A stretch of DNA of 64,000 nucleotides, taken from Acidicapsa acidisoli. GTDB lineage: Bacteria > Acidobacteriota > Terriglobia > Terriglobales > Acidobacteriaceae. Below, piece by piece: positions 1-9,330 of this stretch. The notes under the pieces are model-generated. The model worked only from the letters and a program-made list of their open reading frames with translations. It was not told the DNA's origin and ran no database searches. Position 1 is the stretch's first letter; every line of letters begins with the position of its first letter. The stretch spans positions 186,001-250,000 of the forward strand of contig NZ_JAGSYI010000004.1 of NCBI RefSeq assembly GCF_025685625.1. Reading direction: 5' to 3'. Position numbers and translations under genes: made by a program.

Positions 1-297
1 TGCCCGCTGCTCAACAGCGCCGTCGACTCCGACAACGGCAACCCCGTCCTGCGCGACCGAGTCCGCAAAGCCCTCCGCAACTGGCAAACCTTCCTCCGAA
101 CCATCCTCGAAGAAGGCATCCACGCAGACACCATCCGGGCAAACATCGATCCACTCGCCGCCGCCAACAACATCATCAGCGGCCTGGAAGGCGCCATGCT
201 CATCAGCCGTATCGAACGCAACGACCAGGCCCTCCGCCAAGCCCTCGAAGACCTCAGCTCTTACGTCGATTCCGAACTGCGCCAGTCAACCTCCTGA
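1..297 (+). CDS. TetR/AcrR-family regulator, C-terminal part (5' truncated)
   Basis: The reading frame is open from base 1 and ends at TGA 295-297, giving the last 98 residues of a protein that starts outside the window. It begins CPLLNSAVDS and continues with amphipathic helices (RVRKALRNWQTFLRTILEEG, then an alanine-rich helix ending GLEGAMLISR). This is the pattern of the ligand-binding and dimerisation domain of TetR/AcrR regulators. The DNA-binding half is not visible. It lies 161 bp upstream of a codirectional DHA2-type drug exporter, a very common TetR-target arrangement, so it probably represses that gene. The family call is fairly firm; the target is inferred. Confidence 0.75.
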   Translation, partial: CPLLNSAVDSDNGNPVLRDRVRKALRNWQTFLRTILEEGIHADTIRANIDPLAAANNIISGLEGAMLISRIERNDQALRQALEDLSSYVDSELRQSTS

Positions 298-458
298 ATC
301 CAAGCCAGTTCCCTCTCTATAATTTCCGAATCGCCAGCCACAGGAAATGCATCTTTTAAGAGACCAATTGGTCGCATTTCAGTTTCACGAATCATCGCAG
401 ACTTCCCCGGCATCCCACGGAATACAATCCACAGATCGCCGCGCGAAAGGAAAACACC

Positions 459-2129
459 GTGGCAGAATCCACCGTCGTCGACGCACCGGAACCGGTCAGC
501 CAGAACTCCGCTGCTCAGACCCCGCAGCCCGGTCCTGCCGCTATCACCATGCAAGTCCGCCCTCAAATCAATCCCTGGGTCGTCGCGCTCACCGTCACGC
601 TGGCCACTTTCATGGAGTTGCTCGACACCTCCATCGCCAACGTCTCGCTGCCCTACATCGCCGGAGGCCTCGGCCGCAGCTTCGACGAAGTCACCTGGAT
701 ACTCACCACCTACCTTGTCGCCAATGCGGTAGTTCTCCCCATGAGCGCGTTTTTCAGCCGCCTCTTCGGCCGCAAAACCTACTACATGGCCTGCGTAGCC
801 CTCTTCACCATCACCTCTCTCGGTTGCGGACTCGCCCCCAGTCTCGGCATCCTGCTCATGAGCCGCGTTCTGCAAGGCATCGGCGGCGGTGGCCTCGCGC
901 CCGTCGAGCAGGCCATCCTCGTCGACACCTTCCCCGCCCACAAACGAGCCTCGGCCTTCGCGCTCTATACCGTCGCCATCGTCACCGCGCCCGCCATCGG
1001 CCCCGTCCTCGGCGGCTGGATCACCGACAACTACACCTGGCGTTGGGTCTTCCTCATCAACATCCCCATCGGCGCACTCTCTCTCTGGCTCACCAGCAAA
1101 TTCGTCCACGACCCGCCAGCCTTCCAGGAAGAGCGCGCATCGCTCCGCAAATCCGGCGCCCTCCGCATCGACGTCGTCGGAATCCTGCTCGTCGGCATCG
1201 CCTCCGCAACCCTCGAAATCGTCCTCGACCGCGGCCAGATCGACGACTGGTTCGGTAGCCCCATCATTTCCTGGATGCTCGCCATCTCCGTCATCTGCTG
1301 GGCCGGAGCCATCTTCTGGGAGCTAAGTCAGCCCGACCCGATCATCGACCTGCGCCTGCTGGCCAACCGCAACTTCGCCATCGCGACGGCCTTCTATTTC
1401 ATCTTCGGCATCAGCCTCTTCGGCACCACGGCGATGATTCCGCAGCTCCTGCAATCGCTCTACGGCTACCGCGCCATCGACGCCGGCCTTGTCCTCGGCC
1501 CAGGAGCCTTGGTCATCACCTTCCTCGCGCCCGTCGGAGCGCAACTGATCCAGCGCGGCATCGTCCATCCCAAAGCGCTGTTGCTCTTCAGCCTCTGCGC
1601 GGTCTTCGGCTCCATGATGACCTACAGCAGCTTCAACCTCCAGACCGACTACAACCACTACGCCATGGCCCGTGTGTTTCAGGGCCTCGGCTATGCCTTC
1701 TTCTTCGTTCCCATCTCTGTTATCGCCTACTCGCAGCTCCGCCCTGACCAGAACAACCGCGCCTCCAGTCTCACCAACCTGGCCCGCAACTGGGGCGGCA
1801 GCTTCGGCATCGCCATGATCACCACCGTCAGCGAACGCCGCCAGGACCTGCACCAAAATCGCACAGGCGATACAATCGCCGCCTCCTCCGGCAAACTCCA
1901 GCAATCTGTCATAGACACCGCCCACTACCTGGCTTCGCACGGCTACTCGCAGGCCGACTCACTGCGCGCCTCATACGCCCACTACTACGATCTCCTCGGA
2001 CAGCAAACCCGCCTGCTCGGCTTCATGGACTGCTTCCGCATCATGGGCATCCTCACCATCGCCATGATTCCCGCGGTATTCTTCATAAGCCGCTTCAAAG
2101 TCGGCGGCAAAGCCCCCGCCGGACACTAA
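459..2129 (+). CDS. MFS transporter, DHA2 family (EmrB/QacA-type multidrug exporter)
   Basis: This 556-residue inner-membrane protein has the length and hydrophobic pattern of 14-TM DHA2 proton-drug antiporters. Visible family motifs are LDTSIANVSLP (residues 55-65, motif D1), RLFGRK (101-106, motif A) and the antiporter motif GPVLGG (181-186, motif C). It is expected to export hydrophobic or cationic compounds using the proton gradient, often with an HlyD-type adaptor; none is adjacent here. The start is GTG 459, with GAAAGG eight bases upstream. The TetR remnant upstream is its probable regulator. The substrate cannot be predicted. Confidence 0.9.
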   Translation: MAESTVVDAPEPVSQNSAAQTPQPGPAAITMQVRPQINPWVVALTVTLATFMELLDTSIANVSLPYIAGGLGRSFDEVTWILTTYLVANAVVLPMSAFFSRLFGRKTYYMACVALFTITSLGCGLAPSLGILLMSRVLQGIGGGGLAPVEQAILVDTFPAHKRASAFALYTVAIVTAPAIGPVLGGWITDNYTWRWVFLINIPIGALSLWLTSKFVHDPPAFQEERASLRKSGALRIDVVGILLVGIASATLEIVLDRGQIDDWFGSPIISWMLAISVICWAGAIFWELSQPDPIIDLRLLANRNFAIATAFYFIFGISLFGTTAMIPQLLQSLYGYRAIDAGLVLGPGALVITFLAPVGAQLIQRGIVHPKALLLFSLCAVFGSMMTYSSFNLQTDYNHYAMARVFQGLGYAFFFVPISVIAYSQLRPDQNNRASSLTNLARNWGGSFGIAMITTVSERRQDLHQNRTGDTIAASSGKLQQSVIDTAHYLASHGYSQADSLRASYAHYYDLLGQQTRLLGFMDCFRIMGILTIAMIPAVFFISRFKVGGKAPAGH

Positions 2130-2196
2130 AATCCAGTAAAAAAATCTTGAGCGTCGAATCGCGGCCAGACTCATCTCTTCCGACAGGAGCCAAACC

Positions 2197-2694
2197 ATGA
2201 CCACAGCAGCACTGACCACAGAAGAACTCCTCATCACCACAACCCTCAAATCCTGGGAGCAATGGGTCGGCCGAACCAGCCAGTTCTTCGACTCCCTCAG
2301 CGACGAGCAAATGCTCACCGAAATCGCCCCTGGCAAAAACCGCCCTGTCTACCTGCTAGGCCATCTCCTCGTCGTCAATGACGCAATCATCCCCCAGCTT
2401 CGCCTCGGCGAACCAAATCACGCAGATCTCCGCGAAACCTTTCTCGATCAACCCGACCGCTCCGACGCTAAACTGCCACCCCTCGCCGAACTTCGCCAGA
2501 ACTGGAAAGACCTGAACGTCCGCCTGACCACCCTCTTCGCCCAGCTCACTCCAGTCGAGTGGCTCGAACGGCACGCCCTGGTCTCCGAAGAAGATTTCGC
2601 CAAAGAGCCCCATCGCAACCGGCTGGCCATCTTCCTAAGCCGCGTCAGCCACACCGCATACCACCTCGGTCAACTCCGGCTCCAGCCCAAGTAA
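2197..2694 (+). CDS. DinB-family protein (four-helix putative metalloenzyme)
   Basis: A 165-residue soluble protein with the DinB/YfiT-like four-helix-bundle pattern. It has an N-terminal helix around WEQWVGRT, a LLGHLLVVND segment giving the first metal-ligand histidine, and a C-terminal HTAYHLGQLR segment giving the other two. DinB_2-type proteins include metal-dependent thiol transferases (for example bacillithiol or mycothiol S-transferases) and many proteins of unknown role. The start ATG has GACAGGAG upstream. It follows the exporter by 67 bp and could be cotranscribed with it, which would fit a detoxification role, but that is inference. Confidence 0.8.
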   Translation: MTTAALTTEELLITTTLKSWEQWVGRTSQFFDSLSDEQMLTEIAPGKNRPVYLLGHLLVVNDAIIPQLRLGEPNHADLRETFLDQPDRSDAKLPPLAELRQNWKDLNVRLTTLFAQLTPVEWLERHALVSEEDFAKEPHRNRLAIFLSRVSHTAYHLGQLRLQPK

Positions 2695-2707
2695 GTAGTA
2701 GGGTCGT

Positions 2708-2740
2708 TTGAAGGGTGCGGGCTTAAGCCCGCACATTAAG
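2708..2740. repeat. REP-like palindromic element (GGGCTTAAGCCC type)
   Basis: A perfect 20-base palindrome, GTGCGGGCTTAAGCCCGCAC (2715-2734), is flanked by GAAGG on the left and ATT on the right. The reverse complement of 55865-55895 has the same architecture: GAAGGGT, then a GGGCT/AGCCC-type hairpin, then ACAT. This marks a dispersed family rather than a local terminator. The rest of the gap 2695-2976 is A-rich and shows no gene. Confidence 0.75.
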
Positions 2741-2976
2741 TCCGGCCCGGCACCTCGACCCGAAACTCGTGTTGCGCACAATTACTTTCCAACGGCGCAT
2801 AATCGAAGTGAGCGGTCGCCCGAACCGGTCCGCGACGCCATAGGGCAAAACAAACATGCAAAAAGTGCCAAAAAACACGCTAAAAACACACTTTTGAGCA
2901 CCCAAATTATCCTGTAACCAAATGAAACTAATACAGATAGGGGCACAACAAGGGCACCCCCTACCCCCCTCCTGAT

Positions 2977-4335
2977 TTATTCGCTCCGCAAACCCTCCCA
3001 TTTCCCAACCACCGCGGCCGCCAGACAATTCCCGGTAACATTCAGAGCTGTCCGCCCCATGTCGATCAGCGCATCTACCCCCAGAATCATCAGAATCGGC
3101 GCACTGGGCAGGTGAAAGGATGCCGCAGTCGCCAGAAGAATCATAAGCGTCGCCCGAGGCACCCCGGCAATCCCTTTGCTCGTCAGCATCAGCGTGAAAA
3201 CCATCACCGCCTGCTGCCCGACCGAAAGATGAATCCCCGCCACCTGCGCGGCAAAAATCGAGGCAATCGACAGATACAAACTCGCCCCATCCATGTTGAA
3301 GCTGTACCCCGAAGGAATCACAAACGAAACCACCCAGCGCGGCACGCCAAACTCCTCCATGCGCTCCATCGCCAACGGCAGCGCGGACTGCGAAGTACTC
3401 GTAGCAAAGCCAATCGCCGCAGGTTCGCTCACAGCCTCTAAAAATCCCCGCACCGGAATCCGCATCACCATCAACACCGGCACAAACACCAGCACCACCA
3501 GCGCCAAAGCCGCCCCGTAAAACGTCGCCACCAACTTAGCCAGCGGCACCAGAGTGCTTATCCCCATGCTGCCAACCGTATAACTCAACGCCGCACCAGC
3601 AGCAATCGGCGCAAGATACATAATGATCTTCGTTACCTGAAACATCGCCGCCGTCAGCGACTCCAGCACACCCAATAGCGGCGCACGCTTCTCTTCCGAA
3701 AGCAACGCGAGGGCAACCCCAAAGAGAATGGCAAACACGGCCACCTGCAAAATCTGATTGTCTCCGATTGCTGTAACCAGGTTCTCCGGAAAAACATTCA
3801 GCAAAAATGACTCAAACCCAGTGTGAGCCCCAACTGTCGCCGGAGTCTCCTGCGCCAGCAGAGCCGCAGGCACAACCACACCTTCGCCGGCTCGCGAAAG
3901 ATCGATCGCTACCACGCCAAGAAGCAGCGCGAGCGTTGTCACAACCTCAAAGTAAACCAGGGTCTTCAGCGCGACGCGCCCAAGACTCTTGACCTGCCCA
4001 TGTGCCGCAATCCCTGTTGTCAGCGTGCCTAGAATCAGCGGCGCGACAATCACCCGCACCAGCCGCAGAAATATCTCCGCCAGCACATGGAAGTGCACAG
4101 CAACCACCGGCGCATCAGCTCCGAGTTCGGCCCCGGCAAGAATCGCAAAGAACGTCCAAGCCGTCAGCGTACGCCGCCTCACCGTGACCCACAAAAGCAA
4201 CAGAATGGCGGCAACGCGCGTAGCAGCGCCAATGGCGCCAAAGCCCGCCAAAGCAACTCCAGCCGCATAGACAAGCAAACCAATCGCAGTCGCAATGAGC
4301 AAAGCCCGGCCCGAACCAGCGTGCGCTGAAGTCAT
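2977..4335 (-). CDS. Dicarboxylate/amino acid:cation symporter (DAACS, GltP/DctA type)
   Basis: A multi-spanning membrane protein of 452 residues. The conserved DAACS blocks are present: an N-terminal LRLVRVIVAPLILGTLTTGI region, a serine-rich re-entrant segment near GFATSTSQSALPLAMERM, and the FVIPSGYSFNMDGASLYL block carrying the substrate- and cation-binding NMDG motif. It should import glutamate, aspartate or C4-dicarboxylates with Na+ or H+. An upstream in-frame GTG at 4353 exists, but ATG 4335 is preceded by AAGGGAG at good spacing and was chosen. It is transcribed divergently from threonine synthase across about 50 bp. Confidence 0.92.
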   Translation of the reverse strand: MTSAHAGSGRALLIATAIGLLVYAAGVALAGFGAIGAATRVAAILLLLWVTVRRRTLTAWTFFAILAGAELGADAPVVAVHFHVLAEIFLRLVRVIVAPLILGTLTTGIAAHGQVKSLGRVALKTLVYFEVVTTLALLLGVVAIDLSRAGEGVVVPAALLAQETPATVGAHTGFESFLLNVFPENLVTAIGDNQILQVAVFAILFGVALALLSEEKRAPLLGVLESLTAAMFQVTKIIMYLAPIAAGAALSYTVGSMGISTLVPLAKLVATFYGAALALVVLVFVPVLMVMRIPVRGFLEAVSEPAAIGFATSTSQSALPLAMERMEEFGVPRWVVSFVIPSGYSFNMDGASLYLSIASIFAAQVAGIHLSVGQQAVMVFTLMLTSKGIAGVPRATLMILLATAASFHLPSAPILMILGVDALIDMGRTALNVTGNCLAAAVVGKWEGLRSE

Positions 4336-4384
4336 AATCTCCCTTGTCCGCACTATCGAAGCAGCCTCTATTATCCTATGGGCT

Positions 4385-5560
4385 ATGCCGCAGATATCCC
4401 ACCTGGAATGCTCCCGCTGCCACGCCCAACTCGACGCTTCTATTCCTCAAACCGTGTGTACACAATGCGCCGGAGCGCTCTACGTCCGCTGCGACCTCAC
4501 GGCGGCGAAGGGAACGGATATCCGCGACACTATCGGTACATCGAACTCCGAGCGACCATCGCCTGGAATGTGGCGCTACAACGCCGTGTTGCCAGACATT
4601 GAACCTGTCACACTCGGCGAAGGCTGGACGCCGATGCTGCCCAGCCGCCGCTACGCCAACGTGTACCTGAAGGAAGAGGGCGCCAATCCCACTGGCACCT
4701 TCAAGGCTCGCGGCTTGTCCCTCGCCATGACCATGGCGCGCAATTACGGCATCAGAAAAATCGCCGTCCCTTCCGCCGGAAACGCTGGCGGCGCCGCGGC
4801 TGCCTATGCCGCCGCTGCCGGAATCGAAGCGCATATATTCATGCCCAAGGACGTTCCACTCGCCAATCAGGTCGAGTGCCTCGCTTACGGCGCGAAGATG
4901 ACACTCGTCGACGGACTCATCTCCGACTGCGCTCGCATCGTCAACGAGCGCAAGCAGCAAGAAGGCTGGTTCGACTTATCCACCCTCAAGGAGCCATTTC
5001 GCATCGAAGGTAAGAAGACCATGGGCTATGAGTTAGTCGAGCAGCTGGGCTGGACTTATCCCGATGCCGTCTTCTACCCAACCGGCGGCGGCGTTGGACT
5101 GATCGGCATGTGGAAGGCCTTTGAAGAAATGGAACAGTTAGGCTGGGTTTCCGGCCGACGGCCCAAAATGATCGCTATTCAAGCCGCTGGATGCGCTCCT
5201 GTAGCCCGCGCCTGGGAGCAACAACAGCCAGTAAGTCAAATGTGGCAAAACGCGTCCACTTTCGCCTCCGGCCTGCGCGTGCCCAAGCCCTACGGAGACT
5301 ACTTGATCCTCGACATCGTGCGTGAATCTCAGGGCACCATTGTCGCGCTCACGGACGAACAGATCTTCGCATCATTGCGCGACTGGGCGGCTAACGAAGG
5401 TATCTTTCTCTCTCCCGAAGGGGCGGCGGCAACAGCAGCCTATGACCATTTGCTGGCCAGTGGTTTTCTCAGCCCATCCGACCGCGTTGTTCTATTCAAT
5501 ACAGGGTCCGGCAACAAATACACGGATGTGATCGCAACTGCCCTCAGTATCGAGCACTGA
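4385..5560 (+). CDS. thrC: Threonine synthase
   Basis: A 391-residue PLP enzyme that converts O-phosphohomoserine to threonine. An N-terminal zinc-ribbon-like segment has CSRC (C9, C12) and CTQC (C25, C28). The PLP lysine lies in NPTGTFKARG (K107). A glycine/alanine-rich phosphate-binding loop (PSAGNAGGAAAAY) and the late motif FNTGSGNKY follow. The N-terminal cysteine pairs place it with the longer bacterial and archaeal threonine synthases rather than with simple dehydratases. The ATG at 4385 starts the zinc-ribbon segment; the same frame is open upstream to 4295 but would overlap the divergent transporter. No attenuator or riboswitch was seen. Confidence 0.88.
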   Translation: MPQISHLECSRCHAQLDASIPQTVCTQCAGALYVRCDLTAAKGTDIRDTIGTSNSERPSPGMWRYNAVLPDIEPVTLGEGWTPMLPSRRYANVYLKEEGANPTGTFKARGLSLAMTMARNYGIRKIAVPSAGNAGGAAAAYAAAAGIEAHIFMPKDVPLANQVECLAYGAKMTLVDGLISDCARIVNERKQQEGWFDLSTLKEPFRIEGKKTMGYELVEQLGWTYPDAVFYPTGGGVGLIGMWKAFEEMEQLGWVSGRRPKMIAIQAAGCAPVARAWEQQQPVSQMWQNASTFASGLRVPKPYGDYLILDIVRESQGTIVALTDEQIFASLRDWAANEGIFLSPEGAAATAAYDHLLASGFLSPSDRVVLFNTGSGNKYTDVIATALSIEH

Positions 5561-5619
5561 ATCCGATTGGAGATCCCCGGTTCAAACCGCGAACCTTGCC
5601 GCCATAGCAGAATCGCAAG

Positions 5620-5895
5620 CTATTTGAGATAGGCGCGCACCAGGTCAATCAGATCCTCCGCCAGCTCCGGAGCGATCTTTTCCTTGGAACCGTCTGTGAG
5701 GTGAAAACGAATGTGCGTCTCCAACACCTCGCCCATCAGGCTATTGACGCCACCGCGCACAGCAGCCAGTAACATCAGTTGGTCTCCGCAGTCATCCTTG
5801 GATACCAGCGCCCGCTCGACCGCATCCAATTGCCCGCGAAGCTTACGAATCCGCTGCAACAGCTTTACTTTTTCCCGCTCATCGTGGGACATCAT
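5620..5895 (-). CDS. FrmR/CsoR-family metal- or formaldehyde-responsive repressor
   Basis: A 91-residue all-helical repressor of the CsoR/RcnR/FrmR (DUF156) family. The N-terminus KVKLLQRIRKLRGQLDAVER and the block AAVRGGVNSLMGEVLETHIR match FrmR-type members closely. The cysteine at 36 and histidine at 61 are the FrmR sensing pair (Cys-His), and the C-terminus ends in LVRAYLK as in FrmR. It lacks the extra ligands typical of copper-type CsoR. No formaldehyde dehydrogenase or metal exporter is adjacent, so the effector is uncertain. ATG 5895 and 5892 are both possible starts; CGGAGAT lies upstream. Confidence 0.85.
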   Translation of the reverse strand: MMSHDEREKVKLLQRIRKLRGQLDAVERALVSKDDCGDQLMLLAAVRGGVNSLMGEVLETHIRFHLTDGSKEKIAPELAEDLIDLVRAYLK

Positions 5896-6238
5896 GAATC
5901 TCCGATAAGAACAAACTACCCGCTTACTGCTCCCGTCAAGGGAATAGCCATACCAAGGCAGGGTGTGCCTTCAGCCATGATACTGTGTCAAAATCTAACG
6001 CGGAGCACTCATTTTTTCGTCTTTTCAGACAGTTTTGCGCGTCGCTTCGGCGGTGGCAAATGGAATCAATCTCGATTGGGCGTTGAGCAGCACGCATGGC
6101 CAGAATGGTGAGTGTGAGTTACGGCGAGGCCGGATGCCCATCAGAATCAGAAGGGCATTTAGCAAGTTCTTCTTTATGCTCACCGCGCGCGCATGGGTAC
6201 TTATTGCGAAGCCGTGAACGCCTTTCTCGAAAATGGAC
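5896..6238. other. Intergenic region without a supported gene
   Basis: About 340 bases between the frmR-like start and the end of ftsB. Short frames exist on both strands (for example 6035-6217 plus), but none has a recognisable family, a convincing ribosome-binding site or conserved-looking composition. I see no terminator hairpin or promoter strong enough to call. Confidence 0.5.
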
Positions 6239-6631
6239 TCAGTGTTGAGGATTTGTTTTCTGAGGCGGCGAAGTCTCCGGCAGCGCGTAGATGATTTCGT
6301 TGGGGCGAGCGTAGTGAAGGCGTTCTCTCGCCTCGTGCTCAATCGCGCCAGGATCGGACTTCAGCCGGTCTACATGCTGGCTCAGGCGGGCGTTCTCTGC
6401 CGTGAGTTCTTCAATCTCTTTGGCAAGGGCTTTGTCTTCGACACGCTTTTGCTGCCAGCTCGTGATGCCGTTGCGTCCGTTGACCACATGCCATGCGAGA
6501 AACAGCGCAAAGAGCACCGCAGCAACTGTACCGATGCGGCGGCGGTTGCTCAGATATTCGGACCACCAGCGTTGCGTAAGCGACTTGGCAGGCGTTTGGC
6601 CGGACGGAGCGGGTTGTGAGGTTTCCGGCAT
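6239..6631 (-). CDS. ftsB: FtsB/DivIC-type septum formation initiator
   Basis: A 130-residue bitopic membrane protein. It has a short cytoplasmic N-terminus, one TM segment (about residues 33-50), a coiled coil (about 57-92, KEIEELTAENARLSQHVDRL) and the conserved post-coil block EHEARERLHYARPNEIIY. This is the layout of FtsB/DivIC, which bridges FtsL and FtsQ in the divisome. It is slightly longer than E. coli FtsB because of an extended N-terminus. It lies 87 bp downstream of the phosphohexomutase on the same strand, suggesting cotranscription. Confidence 0.88.
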   Translation of the reverse strand: MPETSQPAPSGQTPAKSLTQRWWSEYLSNRRRIGTVAAVLFALFLAWHVVNGRNGITSWQQKRVEDKALAKEIEELTAENARLSQHVDRLKSDPGAIEHEARERLHYARPNEIIYALPETSPPQKTNPQH

Positions 6632-6718
6632 TCGGTCCTAAGCTTCTTGCGGTGCCCCATCTTTATGTCAGTAAAACGAGACAACGATGGAGCACCGAAA
6701 ATTGTTCTCACCACTGCC

Positions 6719-8125
6719 CTACGACAGGACGAATTCTTTGGCTGCTGCGCTCAGGTCGGACATGTGGCTCTGGTCGCGAGACTCTGTATAGGCTCGGACG
6801 ACTGGCTCCGTGCCAGAAAGACGGTAGCAAACCCACGAGCCATCATCGAGAACGAGCTTCAGTCCATCCGTGCGGACTACGCTCGTCACCTTGCGTCCGC
6901 CAAGCTCCGTGGGATCTACCTTCAATTTCTCAGTGAACTTGGCTTTGGCCTCCGGGGTCAAGTGAAAGTTCTCTCGAACGGGATAGAAGGAACCTACTTT
7001 ATCAAATAGCTCCTCCAACTGCTGAGTTATGGTCTTGCCCCGTCTTGCCACCATTTCGGCCACTAACAGCCCGGCAATAATGCCGTCCTTTTCCGGGACA
7101 TGGCCGCGAATGGTCAAGCCTGCCGACTCTTCCCCGCCGATTGCGATCTTGTCCTGAAGGATAAGTTCGCCGATGTACTTGAAGCCGACTGGGGTTTCGT
7201 AGAGCGGGACCTTGTGATAATCGGCGAGAGCATTGATCAGATTGGTGGTCGCGACGGATTTGGCGACTCCGTTCTTCCAGCTGCGGGTTTCGACAAGATA
7301 GTCGAAGAGCAGCGCGATGATGTAGTTCGGCTGGATGAAAGTGCTGTTGGAATCGACGATGCCGAAACGATCCGCGTCGCCATCGGTGGCAATGATGAGG
7401 TTTGCGCCCTTTTCGTGCATGCGGGTCTTCGCATCGGAAAGCAGGTGATCGTCCGGCTCCGGGGCGTGGCCGCCAAAGAGAACATCGCGATAATCGTGGA
7501 CAGTTTCCACGATCACTCCGGCGTTGCGCAGAATGTGACAGCTATAGCCGCGACCAGCTCCCCAGAAGGGATCGAAGACGACTTTGATGCCCGATGCGGC
7601 AATGGCTTTGAGATCCACCAGTTCGGCGATGCGAGCCGTATAGGCCGGCTTCACGTCCGCCGTCTCGAACTTCGCCTCCGGGTCGTTCAGCCGCGGAATC
7701 TGCGGATTTTCGCCCAGGGCAACGATGGCTGCTTCGATCTGCTTCGTGACTTCCGGAAGCGCAGGCGCACCGTCGTGAGTGGAAAACTTGATTCCGTTGT
7801 ACTCCGGAGGGTTGTGGGAGGCGGTGAAATTGATGGAACCCGAGGTCTTGAGCTGCTGCACTGCGTAGGCGATGGCCGGTGTGGGAGCGGCTTCCGGGAT
7901 CACGATCGGTGTTACGCCAGCTGCCGCTAGAATGCGCGCAGCCTCGTCGACGAAGGATTCCCCGAGGAAGCGCGGATCGCGACCGACCAGTACGCGGTGG
8001 GGTTCAGGCTGAGTCTTGACATAGGCGGCGATGCCTGCGACGGCGCGGCGGATGTTGGCGATGGTGAATTCGTCGGCGACGATCGAGCGCCAGCCGGAAG
8101 TGCCGAATTTGATTGGGGTTGCCAT
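6719..8125 (-). CDS. Phosphoglucomutase/phosphomannomutase family protein
   Basis: A 468-residue alpha-D-phosphohexomutase. The phosphoserine loop is TASHNPPEYNG with Ser103. The magnesium-binding loop is DGDADR (248-253), the sugar-specificity loop is GGEESAG (330-336), and a C-terminal phosphate-binding SGTEP motif is present. The enzyme interconverts hexose-1- and hexose-6-phosphates through a bisphosphate intermediate. GEESAG is typical of the PGM/PMM group; the acceptor sugar (glucose, mannose or glucosamine) cannot be fixed from sequence alone. It probably forms a transcription unit with ftsB downstream. Confidence 0.88.
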   Translation of the reverse strand: MATPIKFGTSGWRSIVADEFTIANIRRAVAGIAAYVKTQPEPHRVLVGRDPRFLGESFVDEAARILAAAGVTPIVIPEAAPTPAIAYAVQQLKTSGSINFTASHNPPEYNGIKFSTHDGAPALPEVTKQIEAAIVALGENPQIPRLNDPEAKFETADVKPAYTARIAELVDLKAIAASGIKVVFDPFWGAGRGYSCHILRNAGVIVETVHDYRDVLFGGHAPEPDDHLLSDAKTRMHEKGANLIIATDGDADRFGIVDSNSTFIQPNYIIALLFDYLVETRSWKNGVAKSVATTNLINALADYHKVPLYETPVGFKYIGELILQDKIAIGGEESAGLTIRGHVPEKDGIIAGLLVAEMVARRGKTITQQLEELFDKVGSFYPVRENFHLTPEAKAKFTEKLKVDPTELGGRKVTSVVRTDGLKLVLDDGSWVCYRLSGTEPVVRAYTESRDQSHMSDLSAAAKEFVLS

Positions 8126-8271
8126 TTCAGGTGGTCTCCGTAACGTGTTGCACAGTAATCTTGACCCACCAGAGCGGAACCGGCAAGGGAGGAATTGAAC
8201 GATTGTCCCGTTTTCCGCCTCGGATGGGTGGCGGGTGCGGCTCTCTGATATTCTTCGGGGTAGTTGTGTTG

Positions 8272-8496
8272 ATGCGTTGGCTCGTCATTGTGCTTCTCGT
8301 TTCGGTTGTTGCGCTGCTGTTAGTCGCAGTCGCTGTGGCGAGGCACGTCTGGCGGCACAGGCAATTGCTGACAGAAGACTCCGCGAATCTTGACGTTCAG
8401 AAAGCGCAGCATCTGGAGCTTGACCGGGCATTGGATCTGCATGAAGCGCCAGATACGGATCAGTGGGTCGAAGTGAAAAATACTTCACCGAAATAA
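8272..8496 (+). CDS. Small single-pass membrane protein of unknown function
   Basis: A 74-residue protein beginning MRWLVIVLLVSVVALLLVAV, one clear TM helix. It is followed by a charged tail containing two DLHEAPD-like acidic stretches. I recognise no family. The frame is open further upstream to 8113, but that would overlap the divergent phosphohexomutase start. The ATG that begins the TM helix is the simplest start, though its ribosome-binding site is weak. It lies about 70 bp upstream of bioY. Confidence 0.5.
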   Translation: MRWLVIVLLVSVVALLLVAVAVARHVWRHRQLLTEDSANLDVQKAQHLELDRALDLHEAPDTDQWVEVKNTSPK

Positions 8497-8565
8497 CCTT
8501 GAAATAGCTTTGACCGGCGGGACACATGCGCTTCGGTCTGGAATATCGAAAGGAAATCAGGGAAT

Positions 8566-9165
8566 ATGAATCAGATTGCTGGGACTCAAGCGGTACCCGC
8601 AGGTCTGTCGGAGCCGCAAAGTGGAGTTTCGAGTCTGCTGCGCAGCGCGGGGATCGTGCTGGCAGGGAGCGCACTGGTCGCGATTTGCGCGCATGTGTCT
8701 ATTCCTCTGTGGTTTACACCGGTGCCGGTGACGTTGCAGCCTTTCGCCGTGCTGCTGCTCGGGCTGCTCCTGAGCCCACGGCTGGCCGCAGGCGCGATGC
8801 TGGCCTATCTTGCTGAGGGCGCAGCGGGCTTGCCCGTCTTCACGCCGCATGGACTGGGCGGGATGGCGCAGTTGCTTGGGCCGACAGGCGGCTATCTGCT
8901 CAGCTATCCCTTAGTTGCGCCAGCGGTTTCAGCGATCTGGCGGCGCGGACGGTGCAGCTTTTCACGCGGTGTTGTTGTTGCCGCCGCCGGCAGCCTGGGA
9001 ACGCTGGCGTTGGGAGCATTATGGCTTGGAATCCTCACACACGCCGCTCCCACGACCATCCTGAATCATGCCATTCTGCCTTTTTTGCCCGGAGACGCGC
9101 TGAAGGTCTGCGCAGCCGCCGGAATTGCTGCCGGAGCATCTCGATGGAAGCGCCGAGAGATCTGA
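8566..9165 (+). CDS. bioY: BioY, S component of the biotin ECF transporter
   Basis: A 199-residue integral membrane protein with the BioY signature. The features are an early ALVAICAHVSIPLWFTPVPVTLQPFAVLL block, GLLLSPRLAAGAMLAYLAEGAAGLPVF, and the GPTGGYLLSYPL motif that lines the biotin pocket. There are about six hydrophobic segments. BioY binds biotin and works with the shared energising module (EcfT with EcfA ATPases) or alone at low efficiency; no Ecf genes are adjacent. The start ATG has AAAGGAAAT upstream. No biotin operator (BirA palindrome) was recognised in front of it. Confidence 0.9.
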   Translation: MNQIAGTQAVPAGLSEPQSGVSSLLRSAGIVLAGSALVAICAHVSIPLWFTPVPVTLQPFAVLLLGLLLSPRLAAGAMLAYLAEGAAGLPVFTPHGLGGMAQLLGPTGGYLLSYPLVAPAVSAIWRRGRCSFSRGVVVAAAGSLGTLALGALWLGILTHAAPTTILNHAILPFLPGDALKVCAAAGIAAGASRWKRREI

Positions 9166-9330
9166 CAGGGTCTCGGATCTTAATGATGACACCCTAAGAC
9201 CGCAGATTCGCTTTCCGGTGCACATTCAACCAGAAACGCATCAACTTCCTGCTTCACTACGATTGCAGGAAACATCCAATGAGGAACGCGGCCCACCGAG
9301 GCCGCAGAGTTAGAAAGGAAATACCTGCCA

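Noticed and set aside
261..1109. Long minus-strand frame antisense to the MFS gene
   Set aside because: GC-skewed antisense frame over a clear coding region; low-complexity translation. The same holds for 1323-1940, 18551-19636, 21007-21882, 24514-25584, 51463-52719 and similar.
4295..4384. Longer threonine synthase start
   Set aside because: The extension overlaps the divergent transporter start and has no family similarity; the zinc-ribbon begins at 4385.
5896..6238. Small genes in the gap between the frmR-like gene and ftsB
   Set aside because: Overlapping short frames with no ribosome-binding site, signal or family.
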